From a virus, in the IMG/VR virus record IMGVR_UViG_3300017971_007886, positions 1 to 64,000 of that record: a stretch of DNA of 64,000 nucleotides; one strand, given 5' to 3'. Within the stretch, counting starts at the first letter, position 1; each line of letters opens with the position of its first letter. The notes beneath the pieces were generated by a model. The model saw nothing but the letters and a program-made list of their open reading frames with translations, was not told the origin of the DNA and searched no databases. Position numbers and translations under genes: made by a program. Below, piece by piece: positions 41,369-48,858 of the stretch.

Positions 41369-41654
41369 GCGGTATCATCTCGCTCCCTGCGCCATCAAGC
41401 CGAATGGCGAGATTTGGGAGCATCCCACTTTTCGGTATGTGGTGCCCGAAGCGGAGCTGGCCTTCAAGTACCCTCATCGGAACTTTCGGTATGCGAAGGC
41501 TGGGGACTACATCGGCCTAGTTCTGTCCAGTACCGGCACGAAAGTAGATTTCCAGATCACCACCAACCACCCAAACATGACCGACCCGGCTTGGTTGAAG
41601 CGGGTCACTTTCATAACCAGAGTGATTGCAGTCCAAGACAAAGGAGAGTTCTGA
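41361..41654 (+). CDS. Hypothetical small protein
   Basis: 97 residues with a beta-rich pattern (FRYAKAGDYIGLVLSSTGTK, VTFITRVIAV). No family recognised. The stop shares its last base with the next start. Confidence 0.65.
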   Translation: MDRRYHLAPCAIKPNGEIWEHPTFRYVVPEAELAFKYPHRNFRYAKAGDYIGLVLSSTGTKVDFQITTNHPNMTDPAWLKRVTFITRVIAVQDKGEF

Positions 41655-41884
41655 TGCCACGCAAGATTGACAATGACCACCAGTTGAGGCGAGCCCCGCA
41701 CAGTACCAAGAAGGTCAAGAGGGGAAGACAGGTCGAACTCAAGTCGGCTGTGAAGGTGAGCGACCCGGTGATGTTGTCCGAGATGCTTGCCTCCATCGCC
41801 AACGACGAGCGCCTTGAGGCCGACATCCAGTTGCTTCCCGGTACCTACGTCATCACGGCCATCGTGGACGTGAAGAGTTTGTGA
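41654..41884 (+). CDS. Hypothetical small protein
   Basis: 76 residues. Basic N-terminus, then a helix and strands (LEADIQLLPGTYVITAIVDV). Coupled by overlap to both neighbours. Confidence 0.65.
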   Translation: MPRKIDNDHQLRRAPHSTKKVKRGRQVELKSAVKVSDPVMLSEMLASIANDERLEADIQLLPGTYVITAIVDVKSL

Positions 41885-42390
41885 TGCCTGGCATCTGGGA
41901 CCAAGTAGAGGCCCTTGTGGCAGAAGGGAAGGGTGCGACGATCACGTTGACCGAGGCGCACGAGGTCAAGATCCCGTACCAGCGAAAGAAGCTCCCGAAG
42001 AAGTACGTCCACAAGGACCGTCCATGGGAAACCTACGACGGTTGCACGCGAGGGACAGGCCGCCCTCGGTGCCAATGGAAAGGGTGCAACACCTACCTGA
42101 AGAAAGATCAACCGGTGGCGTGCTGCATCGAACACGAACAGAAGATTGCCGACTACTGCATACGGATGTTGGCCGTGATACGGTACCGTATAGTGGATCG
42201 GTTGGACGACTACGACGAGTTGCTTCACGGTGACTCGGTGGTAGCCAAGTTCTTGGAGGAATTGAAAGATGGCACACTACTTAACGTCAATGGAAACTCT
42301 CAACCTCCTTCAGCAGGAGACGAAGGAGGACCAGAAGAGGAACCAACGGAGACAGCAAGCGATAGCCCTGGTGTCGAGGACGACGGGTAG
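41884..42390 (+). CDS. Cys-containing hypothetical protein
   Basis: 168 residues (a GTG three bases earlier is possible). The CQWKGCNTYL and CCIEHEQK segment resembles a zinc-binding module. The last 40 codons are Pro/Glu/Ser rich and overlap the next gene. Confidence 0.6.
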   Translation: MPGIWDQVEALVAEGKGATITLTEAHEVKIPYQRKKLPKKYVHKDRPWETYDGCTRGTGRPRCQWKGCNTYLKKDQPVACCIEHEQKIADYCIRMLAVIRYRIVDRLDDYDELLHGDSVVAKFLEELKDGTLLNVNGNSQPPSAGDEGGPEEEPTETASDSPGVEDDG

Positions 42391-42523
42391 GCCCCAGCAC
42401 GACTTCGGTGCGCGTGATTGGGCCTTGGTCCAAGCGCATGAACAACGAATGGAGAAGGCCGACAAACCACCGGCCCCTCGCAGGGCCACGTTCTCCATCG
42501 ACCCGAGCGGGAGAGCCGTATGA
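42269..42523 (+). CDS. Hypothetical small protein
   Basis: 84 residues from an ATG behind GGAGGAATTG. Helical, Gln/Arg rich (LLQQETKEDQKRNQRRQQAI). It overlaps the previous gene by 122 bases; the good ribosome binding site favours it as a real start. Confidence 0.5.
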   Translation: MAHYLTSMETLNLLQQETKEDQKRNQRRQQAIALVSRTTGRPQHDFGARDWALVQAHEQRMEKADKPPAPRRATFSIDPSGRAV

Positions 42524-43098
42524 AGATCGAAGCTGACAGACCTGAACGAGTCCTAGCCAACTTGCGTGGGATTGAGATTGACCCAGAAACAGATGCAGCC
42601 AAGATCAAGTGGTCTCACTACGAAGGCACTCCGGGTGGTGGAGTGATCGAGGTGGTCGAGGAGCACACCTACACGTTCGATGACCCCGTACTTCGCGGGA
42701 TCACGAAAGAGCTTCACGACTACCTGGTCGAGTGTATCGAGAGGGACGAGCAACAGCCTCACGAGGAGAACTCGTGTGAGACGTGTACGACTCAGAACTG
42801 CTGTTCGAGCGACTTCTCAGAACCACTGTGGTTGACCCAGAGCGACATCGAAATGTTGGAGCTGGATGACGACCAGGTGTGTTTCCTCGGTGAAGGCCAC
42901 TGGGCCGGAAAGGGAGGTGGCAGTTGGGATGGGAATGACGATCCAGCGTGCAGCGACATCATTGGGTACATGGTCCGTGATCCGTGGTGCCCTCTTCTCG
43001 AAAATGGGAAGTGCTCGAAGTATGGTGTTCGCCCGCTTTCGTGCCGACTTGGCCCAGAGCGGAATTGCGGAATCAAAGACCTAGATAAGGAGACCTGA
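42520..43098 (+). CDS. YkgJ-like Cys-cluster protein
   Basis: 192 residues. CETCTTQNCC, then WLTQSDIEML and CPLLENGKCSKYGVRPLSCR match the YkgJ/UPF0153 family, Cys-cluster proteins thought to chelate zinc or an iron cluster. The first 70 residues are a separate small domain. It ends two bases before the divergent QueC, so the two products may act together. Confidence 0.7.
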   Translation: MKIEADRPERVLANLRGIEIDPETDAAKIKWSHYEGTPGGGVIEVVEEHTYTFDDPVLRGITKELHDYLVECIERDEQQPHEENSCETCTTQNCCSSDFSEPLWLTQSDIEMLELDDDQVCFLGEGHWAGKGGGSWDGNDDPACSDIIGYMVRDPWCPLLENGKCSKYGVRPLSCRLGPERNCGIKDLDKET

Positions 43099-43100
43099 TC

Positions 43101-43799
43101 ATGGCAACAGTCGCGTACAGCGGTGGGATCGACAGCACCGTCCTCATGTACGAGTTGGCCTCTCAAGGCCGCCTCAACCTGGCGGTACTCTGCAACTTCG
43201 GACAGCCATCGTTTGATCGACAGCTTCGTTGTGCGGAGTATCAGATCGCCAAACTCGAAGAGCATGGCGTGGATGTCCACTTCCGGGTGGTGGAGTTCAA
43301 GACGCCCGAGGAGTTCCAGGTCAAGGAGGCTTCTCCGTTCTTCTCGATGCGGCCTCTGAACCCACTGGCCAAGGCACCAAAGAAAATGAAGGACGCCATC
43401 GCGTATCGACTCGATAACTTCGCCATCACCCCAGGACGGAACGCTTTCATGGTCTTGATGGTTGGGATGGTCGCGGCGGCCTTGGAGACGAACCCGGCAG
43501 TGGTCACGGCGTACCAGTACGAACAGGACATCTGGGATACGCAGGACACCATCTCAGGGGACGAGTCGCCCTCGTTCTGGTTGAAGATGGGCATGGTTTT
43601 GGAGACGGCCTTCGAGGTACCTGTGGCGCTTGAGAACCCGTTCTTGGATCGTCATTGGGACAAGGAGCGCATCATCCGTGAGGGTATCGAGTACGGAATC
43701 GACTTCGCACACACGATGTCCTGCGAATTTGAGGAGCCCTGCGGCGAGTGCGCCCAGTGCCAACTGGTCAAGAAGACGGTTGCCAAAACCAGGGGCTAG
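43101..43799 (+). CDS. Divergent QueC-like ATP-PPi enzyme
   Basis: 232 residues. The PP-loop SGGIDS (7-12), PGRN near residue 113 and a C-terminal zinc site (C...CGECAQC) place it in the QueC family. It lacks the GDC-x-PPF segment found in the QueC at 46393. A changed substrate is therefore likely: perhaps it modifies preQ0 or the DNA base rather than making preQ0. The YkgJ-like gene lies two bases upstream; a promoter sits inside its 3' end. Confidence 0.75.
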   Translation: MATVAYSGGIDSTVLMYELASQGRLNLAVLCNFGQPSFDRQLRCAEYQIAKLEEHGVDVHFRVVEFKTPEEFQVKEASPFFSMRPLNPLAKAPKKMKDAIAYRLDNFAITPGRNAFMVLMVGMVAAALETNPAVVTAYQYEQDIWDTQDTISGDESPSFWLKMGMVLETAFEVPVALENPFLDRHWDKERIIREGIEYGIDFAHTMSCEFEEPCGECAQCQLVKKTVAKTRG

Positions 43800-43809
43800 A
43801 ACGTAATAT
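43780..43809 (+). promoter_or_regulatory. Sigma70-like promoter before the small basic genes and terminase
   Basis: TTGCCA (43780-43785), 18 bases, then TAATAT (43804-43809). It overlaps the end of the QueC-like gene and heads a 115-base leader. Confidence 0.6.
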
Positions 43810-43837
43810 GGAGTCTGAACATGGCGTGCGGGCTCTT

Positions 43838-43902
43838 GGAGCGAAAACGTAGACCTCCAATCCCAGGCCAAAACTGAGCTGGAGTCAAAACAACAACCTC
43901 CA
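43838..43902 (+). repeat. Two related 22-base leader repeats
   Basis: 43838-43859 and 43881-43902 share the pattern GGAG-NN-AAAAC-NNNN-ACCTCCA. Each can fold with TGGAG pairing to CTCCA. They lie between the promoter at 43780 and the first small basic gene. Confidence 0.55.
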
Positions 43903-43924
43903 CTCAAACAGAAGGAGATGCCAA

Positions 43925-44038
43925 ATGGCACGAGGAAAGAAGAGAGCCTACAAAATGACCACCAAGGGCAAGCGAACCAAGGCGTTCAAGCCCCTCTTCG
44001 GAAAGAAGAAGGTCAAGGGCGGCAAGGGCGGCAAGTAG
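43925..44038 (+). CDS. Tiny basic protein, copy 1
   Basis: 37 residues, about half Lys, Arg or Gly (starts MARGKKRAYK, ends LFGKKKVKGGKGGK). Site GAAGGAG, although the spacing is short. Near-paralogue of the next gene, so a tandem duplication. It resembles a protamine-like DNA-binding peptide. Its place just before the terminase suggests a packaging or DNA-condensing role. Confidence 0.7.
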   Translation: MARGKKRAYKMTTKGKRTKAFKPLFGKKKVKGGKGGK

Positions 44039-44041
44039 GTC

Positions 44042-44152
44042 ATGGCCCGTGGGAAGAAGACGCTGGTGAAGCGTCTCAAGACCAAGGCCGGGGCCGTACT
44101 GCGCCGACTCTTCGGCAAGAAGAAGGTCACGGGAGGTAAAGGCGGCAAGTAG
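44042..44152 (+). CDS. Tiny basic protein, copy 2
   Basis: 36 residues (starts MARGKKTLVK, ends LFGKKKVTGGKGGK), sharing both ends with copy 1 and differing in the middle. It begins three bases after the copy 1 stop. Same proposed role; the two may bind DNA or the capsid interior. Confidence 0.7.
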   Translation: MARGKKTLVKRLKTKAGAVLRRLFGKKKVTGGKGGK

Positions 44153-44179
44153 CGCCTGAACCAAACGTGGGCTGCTCTT

Positions 44180-44211
44180 GGTAGTTCTGACGCCGAGACT
44201 TGAGAACTGCC
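44180..44211 (+). terminator. Hairpin before terminase, weak terminator or attenuator
   Basis: GGTAGTTCT (44180-44188) pairs over nine bases, one G-U, with AGAACTGCC (44203-44211). Only a short pyrimidine run (GCTTTCCC) follows, so termination may be partial and let the terminase be made at a lower level than the small basic proteins. Confidence 0.5.
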
Positions 44212-44234
44212 GCTTTCCCGATTAAGAAGATGCC

Positions 44235-45971
44235 ATGTTCAATGACCAAGTTGCTGCCCAAGATACCCAACCCGAGTTACTGAGAACCTGCCCCCTCACA
44301 GACAAAGAGCTGATCGACAAGGTTCTGATCTTCGTCGAGGAGTTCACGCGACCAAAGCGCGTCGGTAAGGCAGACCTCTACACCTACCAGAAGGTGTTCG
44401 CCCGCCGCATCATCGAATCGGTGGTACTGGCCGAAGGCGACACCATCACTGCTCTCTTCTCTCGACAGGCCGGAAAGACTCAGACCGTTGCCGACGTTGC
44501 GGTCTCGCTTTGCGTCATCCTCCCTGTCTTGGCCCGAGAGTTCCCCGACGACACCCGGCTCAAGTCGTTCTCTGCCGGGTTCTGGGTCGGTATCTTCGCA
44601 CCAGTCATGGACCAGGCAGGTATCTCGTTCAGTCGCATGAGAGCCCTGGCCTCCTCACCAGAGGGTGAGGCTGTGTTCCGTGACCCAGAGATCAACATCG
44701 AGTTGACCACTGACCGTGGCGATGAGCTTGGGTGGAGTACCGGTAGCGTGGTGCGATCCAAGTCTGCGAGCCCTGACACACAGATCGAGGGCAAGACCTA
44801 CCACCTCATCCTCTGCGACGAGGCCCAGAAGCTCCTTCGGTCCAAGGTCGAAAAAGAGATCATGCCGATGTTGGCCGCGACCGCAGGTACGATGGTCAAG
44901 ATCGGTACTGCCTGGGAGAGTCGCGGCGGCTTCCATACAGACATCCAGTACAACGTTCAAGCGTACAGCGACGGTGGCAGACGGAACCATTTCGAGTTCG
45001 ACTACAAGATGGTGCTCGCGGAGAAGCGGGCGGCCTACGACCGGGATGGTAACCCGTTCCACCTGAACTACGAGAAGTACATCGAGAAGCAGATCAAGCG
45101 ACTCGGCGGCACTGAGAATGAAGAGTTCAAGATGAACTTCATGCTCAAGTGGTTGGAGAGTCGTATCATCGCCATCAAGGCATCGACCCTCATGGCCGGT
45201 CGAGAGAAGCGCCACATTGGCGAGCTGCCCATGCCGAGGAATGGTCATGTCCTGGTTGCGGGGCTCGACGTTGCGAAGTCGAACGACAGTACCGTCCTTA
45301 CGCTCACCGACATAGACTTGGACAATCCCATCGTGGACATCTCCAAATACGGCACACCTCACGACAAGATCGGTACCATCCAGGGAGAGAGCGAGCAGAA
45401 CTACTTCTACATGAAGCGAGTGGTCGCGTGGTTGGAGTTGCAAGGGACGTTCGAGGGTGACACTGGCCAGTACCAACGTGTGCTCGACTTCCTGATGAGG
45501 TTCCCTCCTTTGTCCATGTTCCTTTGCGACGCGACTGGCATGGGCGATCCCGTGTACGAGCGGTTCACGGTGTTGCTACCTGACATCGACGTTCAGCCGT
45601 TCAAGTACAGCGCCCCCTCGAAGTCCGACCTCTACAAATACTACCTGCAAGAGTGGTCCTCTCGTCGGTTCAAGTATCCTGCCGATGCCGCTGCTCAAGA
45701 AACGCCTGAGTTCCAGAAGTTCGAGACACAGCATTTGGACCTAGACAAAATCTCCTCTGGCAACTACATCTCGTGCGTAGCCCCCGAAGATGAGCATGAC
45801 GACTACCCGGACTCGGCGGCCCTGGCGTGTTGGGCCGAGAAGATTCTCAAGAAAGACGCTATGCCATTTATCGAAGTGAGTGGTGTACCTGATGGTGGAG
45901 CGCGTGATAGGAGTCAGCAATCCTCCGGTTATAGTAACCGGCAGATGCGGTACATGAGAGGACGAAGATGA
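44235..45971 (+). CDS. terL: Terminase large subunit
   Basis: 578 residues. ATPase Walker A SRQAGKT (76-82) and Walker B LILCDEAQ (D195, E196), coupling motif GTAWE, and a nuclease domain with AGLDVAKSND (D345), CDATGMGD and DDYPDSAALACW. It packages the genome into proheads. No small terminase was recognised nearby, which is unusual. ATGA overlap with the next gene. Confidence 0.95.
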   Translation: MFNDQVAAQDTQPELLRTCPLTDKELIDKVLIFVEEFTRPKRVGKADLYTYQKVFARRIIESVVLAEGDTITALFSRQAGKTQTVADVAVSLCVILPVLAREFPDDTRLKSFSAGFWVGIFAPVMDQAGISFSRMRALASSPEGEAVFRDPEINIELTTDRGDELGWSTGSVVRSKSASPDTQIEGKTYHLILCDEAQKLLRSKVEKEIMPMLAATAGTMVKIGTAWESRGGFHTDIQYNVQAYSDGGRRNHFEFDYKMVLAEKRAAYDRDGNPFHLNYEKYIEKQIKRLGGTENEEFKMNFMLKWLESRIIAIKASTLMAGREKRHIGELPMPRNGHVLVAGLDVAKSNDSTVLTLTDIDLDNPIVDISKYGTPHDKIGTIQGESEQNYFYMKRVVAWLELQGTFEGDTGQYQRVLDFLMRFPPLSMFLCDATGMGDPVYERFTVLLPDIDVQPFKYSAPSKSDLYKYYLQEWSSRRFKYPADAAAQETPEFQKFETQHLDLDKISSGNYISCVAPEDEHDDYPDSAALACWAEKILKKDAMPFIEVSGVPDGGARDRSQQSSGYSNRQMRYMRGRR

Positions 45972-46396
45972 AGCCAGCAGACGTATTGAACCTACTCCCC
46001 AGGTACCTGGTTCGAGCGGCCCGCATCAACAACATCATCCCGTCTGATCGCCCCAAGCAGTACAACGAGACAGCCCAATACGAGCACATCACTCGGAACA
46101 TTTACGTTGTACCCAACCTTCCGGCAGAGGTCATGCGCCGGTCGATGATTCACGAGATCGCCCACGCCCTTGACGACAACTTCGGTGTCGGGCACTACTT
46201 TGGAGAATCACCAGCCTGGGCAGAGTTGTCGAGGCGAATGTATGGCGACGTGTCTGTGGTCGAAACCTTCGCTGAGAACATGGCGACCCACTTGTTGGAC
46301 CCCACGTTCTCTCGCATGGTGAATCCATCCGTTGCCAAGTTCATGGATGAAGCGTTGACCTATTTGCAGATCATGTTCAAAGGAAAGACCCAATGA
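45968..46396 (+). CDS. Zinc metallopeptidase-like protein
   Basis: 142 residues with HEIAH (62-66), the HExxH zinc motif, in a helix followed by ALDDNFG. The fold may be minigluzincin/SprT-like. It could be a virion or maturation protease, but no substrate is evident. It overlaps both terL and queC by four bases. Confidence 0.65.
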   Translation: MKPADVLNLLPRYLVRAARINNIIPSDRPKQYNETAQYEHITRNIYVVPNLPAEVMRRSMIHEIAHALDDNFGVGHYFGESPAWAELSRRMYGDVSVVETFAENMATHLLDPTFSRMVNPSVAKFMDEALTYLQIMFKGKTQ

Positions 46397-47061
46397 CCAA
46401 AGAAGAGAGCAAGTTGGTATTCTGTTCGTGTAGTGGTGGCCTCGATTCGAGCGTGATGGTCCAAAAGCTCGAAAATGAAGGGTACTACCCGATCCCCATC
46501 TTCATCGACTACGGCCAGAAGACGGCAATCGTCGAGTTCGACCGCCTTCGCCAGGTGTGGCCGAAGTGCAAACTCATTCGATTCGACCTCATGGGTGGCA
46601 TCCGGTGTTGGGCCACCAATCCGGGGGACCAGTTCATCCCCACCCCGAAGCGTGAACGCGATTTGATGTTCATCCCTGGCAGGAACATCTTCTTCCTGAC
46701 GAGGCTGGCCGTCGAGGCGTACTACTTCCACGCCCATTACCTCGCACTCGGGAACAACACCGATGACCTCACATGCGGAGACTGCAAGCCTCCGTTCTTG
46801 GAGTCGATGGCCAAGTCCCTCACTCTCGGCATGTCCACCCGTGATGCGGGCGAGTACGAGTACGAGATCCTTCAACCCTTTGGTGACATGAGCAAAGCCG
46901 ACATCGTTCGGTACGGCCATGACCACGGGGTAGCCATCGAGAAAACATGGAGTTGTTACGATTTCCAAGAGAAGCATTGTGGGGTATGCTGGAACTGTGT
47001 GGAAAGGAAGCACGCCTTTGAGAAGGCGGGCGTTGAAGACAAGACAGGCTACATAGAGTAG
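46393..47061 (+). CDS. queC: QueC, preQ0 synthase
   Basis: 222 residues. The PP-loop is SGGLDSS (14-20), with FIPGRNIFFL, ALGNNTDD and CGDCKPPFLESM in the QueC order, and a C-terminal zinc site (SC...CGVCWNC). It converts CDG to preQ0, completing the pathway begun by folE, queD and queE 22 kb upstream. It is the more typical of the two QueC paralogues. Confidence 0.85.
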   Translation: MTKEESKLVFCSCSGGLDSSVMVQKLENEGYYPIPIFIDYGQKTAIVEFDRLRQVWPKCKLIRFDLMGGIRCWATNPGDQFIPTPKRERDLMFIPGRNIFFLTRLAVEAYYFHAHYLALGNNTDDLTCGDCKPPFLESMAKSLTLGMSTRDAGEYEYEILQPFGDMSKADIVRYGHDHGVAIEKTWSCYDFQEKHCGVCWNCVERKHAFEKAGVEDKTGYIE

Positions 47062-47083
47062 CCGACCAAAAGGAGATGAAGCG

Positions 47084-47350
47084 ATGGCGAATCTACTGGA
47101 TGATCCTCGCGGCTTTCACCGTCCGATGTCGAGAGCTGTCATCGACAAGTTGGTCTCAGCCCTAACGGGCTCGACTCCTACTGTTGTGGCAAAGGACTTT
47201 CGGTTCCCGTTGAATCGGGAGTCAGCGGACAAGATTGCCGCAGCAATCAACAGCGTGGACACCTCGGGTGAACCCGCGATCACTCGGAAGCAGCTCCATG
47301 ACCCGTGGTCACGGAAGAACATCGAGCGGCTGAAGAAGGTAGTCATCTAA
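47084..47350 (+). CDS. Hypothetical small protein
   Basis: 88 residues behind AAAGGAGATG. Helical (VIDKLVSALTGSTPTVVAKD, ADKIAAAINSV) with a basic end. First gene of the head region; function unknown. Confidence 0.65.
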   Translation: MANLLDDPRGFHRPMSRAVIDKLVSALTGSTPTVVAKDFRFPLNRESADKIAAAINSVDTSGEPAITRKQLHDPWSRKNIERLKKVVI

Positions 47351-47361
47351 GGAGGTGCCCG

Positions 47362-48030
47362 ATGAACCAAACACCCAAGGGCTTGACCCATCTTGGAATC
47401 AAGCGTGACTCGTTGGGCGGTATCACTCGGGACACCTCTGCTCAAGTTCTGAGCCCACTGAAGCCCCTCGGAACTCCAGCTCGTGTTCGGGACAGTGACC
47501 CCACCCCGCCGCCGCCAGCGGTCTTGGCTACGATTGCCGAGGCCACTCGCACTGGGGGTGGAGAGGTGCCGACACCAAAGCCCGACACGTCCAAACTCAC
47601 CAAGGCAGACCTGGCCGTCAAACCCATCGCCTCTCACAAAGACACGAAGGCTCCGGTCTCGGCCAAGGAGATGCCAAAGGTGGAGGGCAAGAAGGTTTGG
47701 CGGAACCAGTACGGTGTTGGGTACTCCGACACCAACTCTTCGCACGGTAGACGTGCGGAGGGATGTGTTCCAGGTGGTCGTCACGATGGCAAAGGACCAG
47801 AGCGTGGTGGCGAGGGAATGGGCGGCCCGTCTCACGGGCGTACACCGGGAATCCGGCGAGCGTTGAAGGCCCTGGCCAAGAAGAAGCGTGCGAACAAGAA
47901 GCGCATCGCCAAAGGTCAGAAGCCGATAATCGCCGGTAAGAAGGTGACGGCCAAACAGTTCGCAGCCAAGACGAGTACCACTGTCGCGGCTGTGAAGAAG
48001 ACCATCAAACGTCAACGAAAGAAGAGGTAG
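47362..48030 (+). CDS. Basic virion-associated-like protein
   Basis: 222 residues behind AAGGAGG. Polar Pro-rich N-terminal half, a Gly/His/Arg-rich middle, and a strongly basic helical end (RRALKALAKKKRANKKRIAK). The end looks like a DNA-binding tail. Placed between the packaging genes and the portal, so an internal head protein is possible. Confidence 0.6.
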   Translation: MNQTPKGLTHLGIKRDSLGGITRDTSAQVLSPLKPLGTPARVRDSDPTPPPPAVLATIAEATRTGGGEVPTPKPDTSKLTKADLAVKPIASHKDTKAPVSAKEMPKVEGKKVWRNQYGVGYSDTNSSHGRRAEGCVPGGRHDGKGPERGGEGMGGPSHGRTPGIRRALKALAKKKRANKKRIAKGQKPIIAGKKVTAKQFAAKTSTTVAAVKKTIKRQRKKR

Positions 48031-48033
48031 AAC

Positions 48034-48333
48034 ATGGCATGGGCACCAGGCGGTTCCATCCCCTCGGGAGCGCGGGGCGGATTCAGAACCACAGTCAAGA
48101 CGATCAGCACCATGATCGACAGAGGCCGGAAGCGGATCTCTGCGAGCATGGAAGCCCTCAACATGGGGAAGGCGTCGGCGTGTACCACTCGGATCACGCC
48201 TGCCGAGAAGGATGCACCACCCGCGTTGCCGGGTAGTGGCGAGTACCAACCTCAACAGATGCAGACCCTACCGGGTACTGACATCAGGAACTTCGACCGC
48301 AGTTCTCGTGCGAAGACTGGAAAGGTGGGATGA
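48034..48333 (+). CDS. Hypothetical small protein
   Basis: 99 residues. Gly/Ser-rich start, a helix (VKTISTMIDRGRKRISASME) and a polar tail. No family. Confidence 0.6.
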   Translation: MAWAPGGSIPSGARGGFRTTVKTISTMIDRGRKRISASMEALNMGKASACTTRITPAEKDAPPALPGSGEYQPQQMQTLPGTDIRNFDRSSRAKTGKVG

Positions 48334-48334
48334 T

Positions 48335-48553
48335 ATGGCCATCTCAAATGACCAGCTCGACAACTGGTTCACGTACCACAAGCCAGGCCCAGGCGACGAA
48401 GCGAAGTACGAAACGATGCGGGCAGCGGGACGTGCCCTCGCCCAGGCCATCGTGGACAACACGCCTGAGTCAGCCGATCAAACCGCAGCCGTCCGAAAAG
48501 TGAGGGAAGCGGTGATGACCGCGAACTCAGCTCTGGCGTGTAGCGGGAGGTAG
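48335..48553 (+). CDS. Acb2/Tad1 hairpin-like small protein (candidate anti-CBASS/anti-Thoeris)
   Basis: 72 residues. FTYHKPGPGDEAKYETMR followed by AAGRALAQAIVDNTPESADQ and REAVMTANSALA fits the small helical-hairpin family named after Acb2 and Tad1, phage proteins that trap cyclic-nucleotide alarm signals. Many family members are untested, so the function here is a prediction. It lies in the head gene region, not in a defence-counter-defence cluster. Confidence 0.65.
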   Translation: MAISNDQLDNWFTYHKPGPGDEAKYETMRAAGRALAQAIVDNTPESADQTAAVRKVREAVMTANSALACSGR

Positions 48554-48555
48554 CC

Positions 48556-48858
48556 ATGTCGATCCAATCGGAGGTGGCAGACTTCGCCACTGGAAAGACG
48601 GACTCTTACCACTTCAATGCAGTGGCGGATTACGTTCGTCTCACGATCCCAGACGCGGAGGACAAGGACATCCGAAGTGCGTGCATCGTGGAACTCAGAC
48701 CTCTGGGGAATGATTGGTTCTGTACCGGCAAGCAGTTGCCGTCACCGACCCTTTACCAGATGAAGTCGGCAATGGGAGACTTCATCGACGACCCCAGCGA
48801 GGCAAACGAGGCGGCCCTTGTTGCCTTGATTGCCCAATACCAAACGGAGAACCCGTAG
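48556..48858 (+). CDS. Hypothetical small protein
   Basis: 100 residues, two bases after the Acb2-like gene. Mixed alpha/beta (VADYVRLTIPDAEDKDIRSA). No family. Its stop overlaps the next GTG. Confidence 0.65.
   Translation: MSIQSEVADFATGKTDSYHFNAVADYVRLTIPDAEDKDIRSACIVELRPLGNDWFCTGKQLPSPTLYQMKSAMGDFIDDPSEANEAALVALIAQYQTENP

Noticed and set aside
43821-43877. 18-residue leader peptide before the tiny basic genes
   Set aside because: Its ribosome binding site overlaps the -10 of the promoter at 43804, so it would not be on that transcript.
47483-47866. Alternative frame inside the gene at 47362, suggesting a frameshift error
   Set aside because: The middle of the alternative frame looks partly plausible, but the annotated frame is open throughout and has the ribosome binding site.
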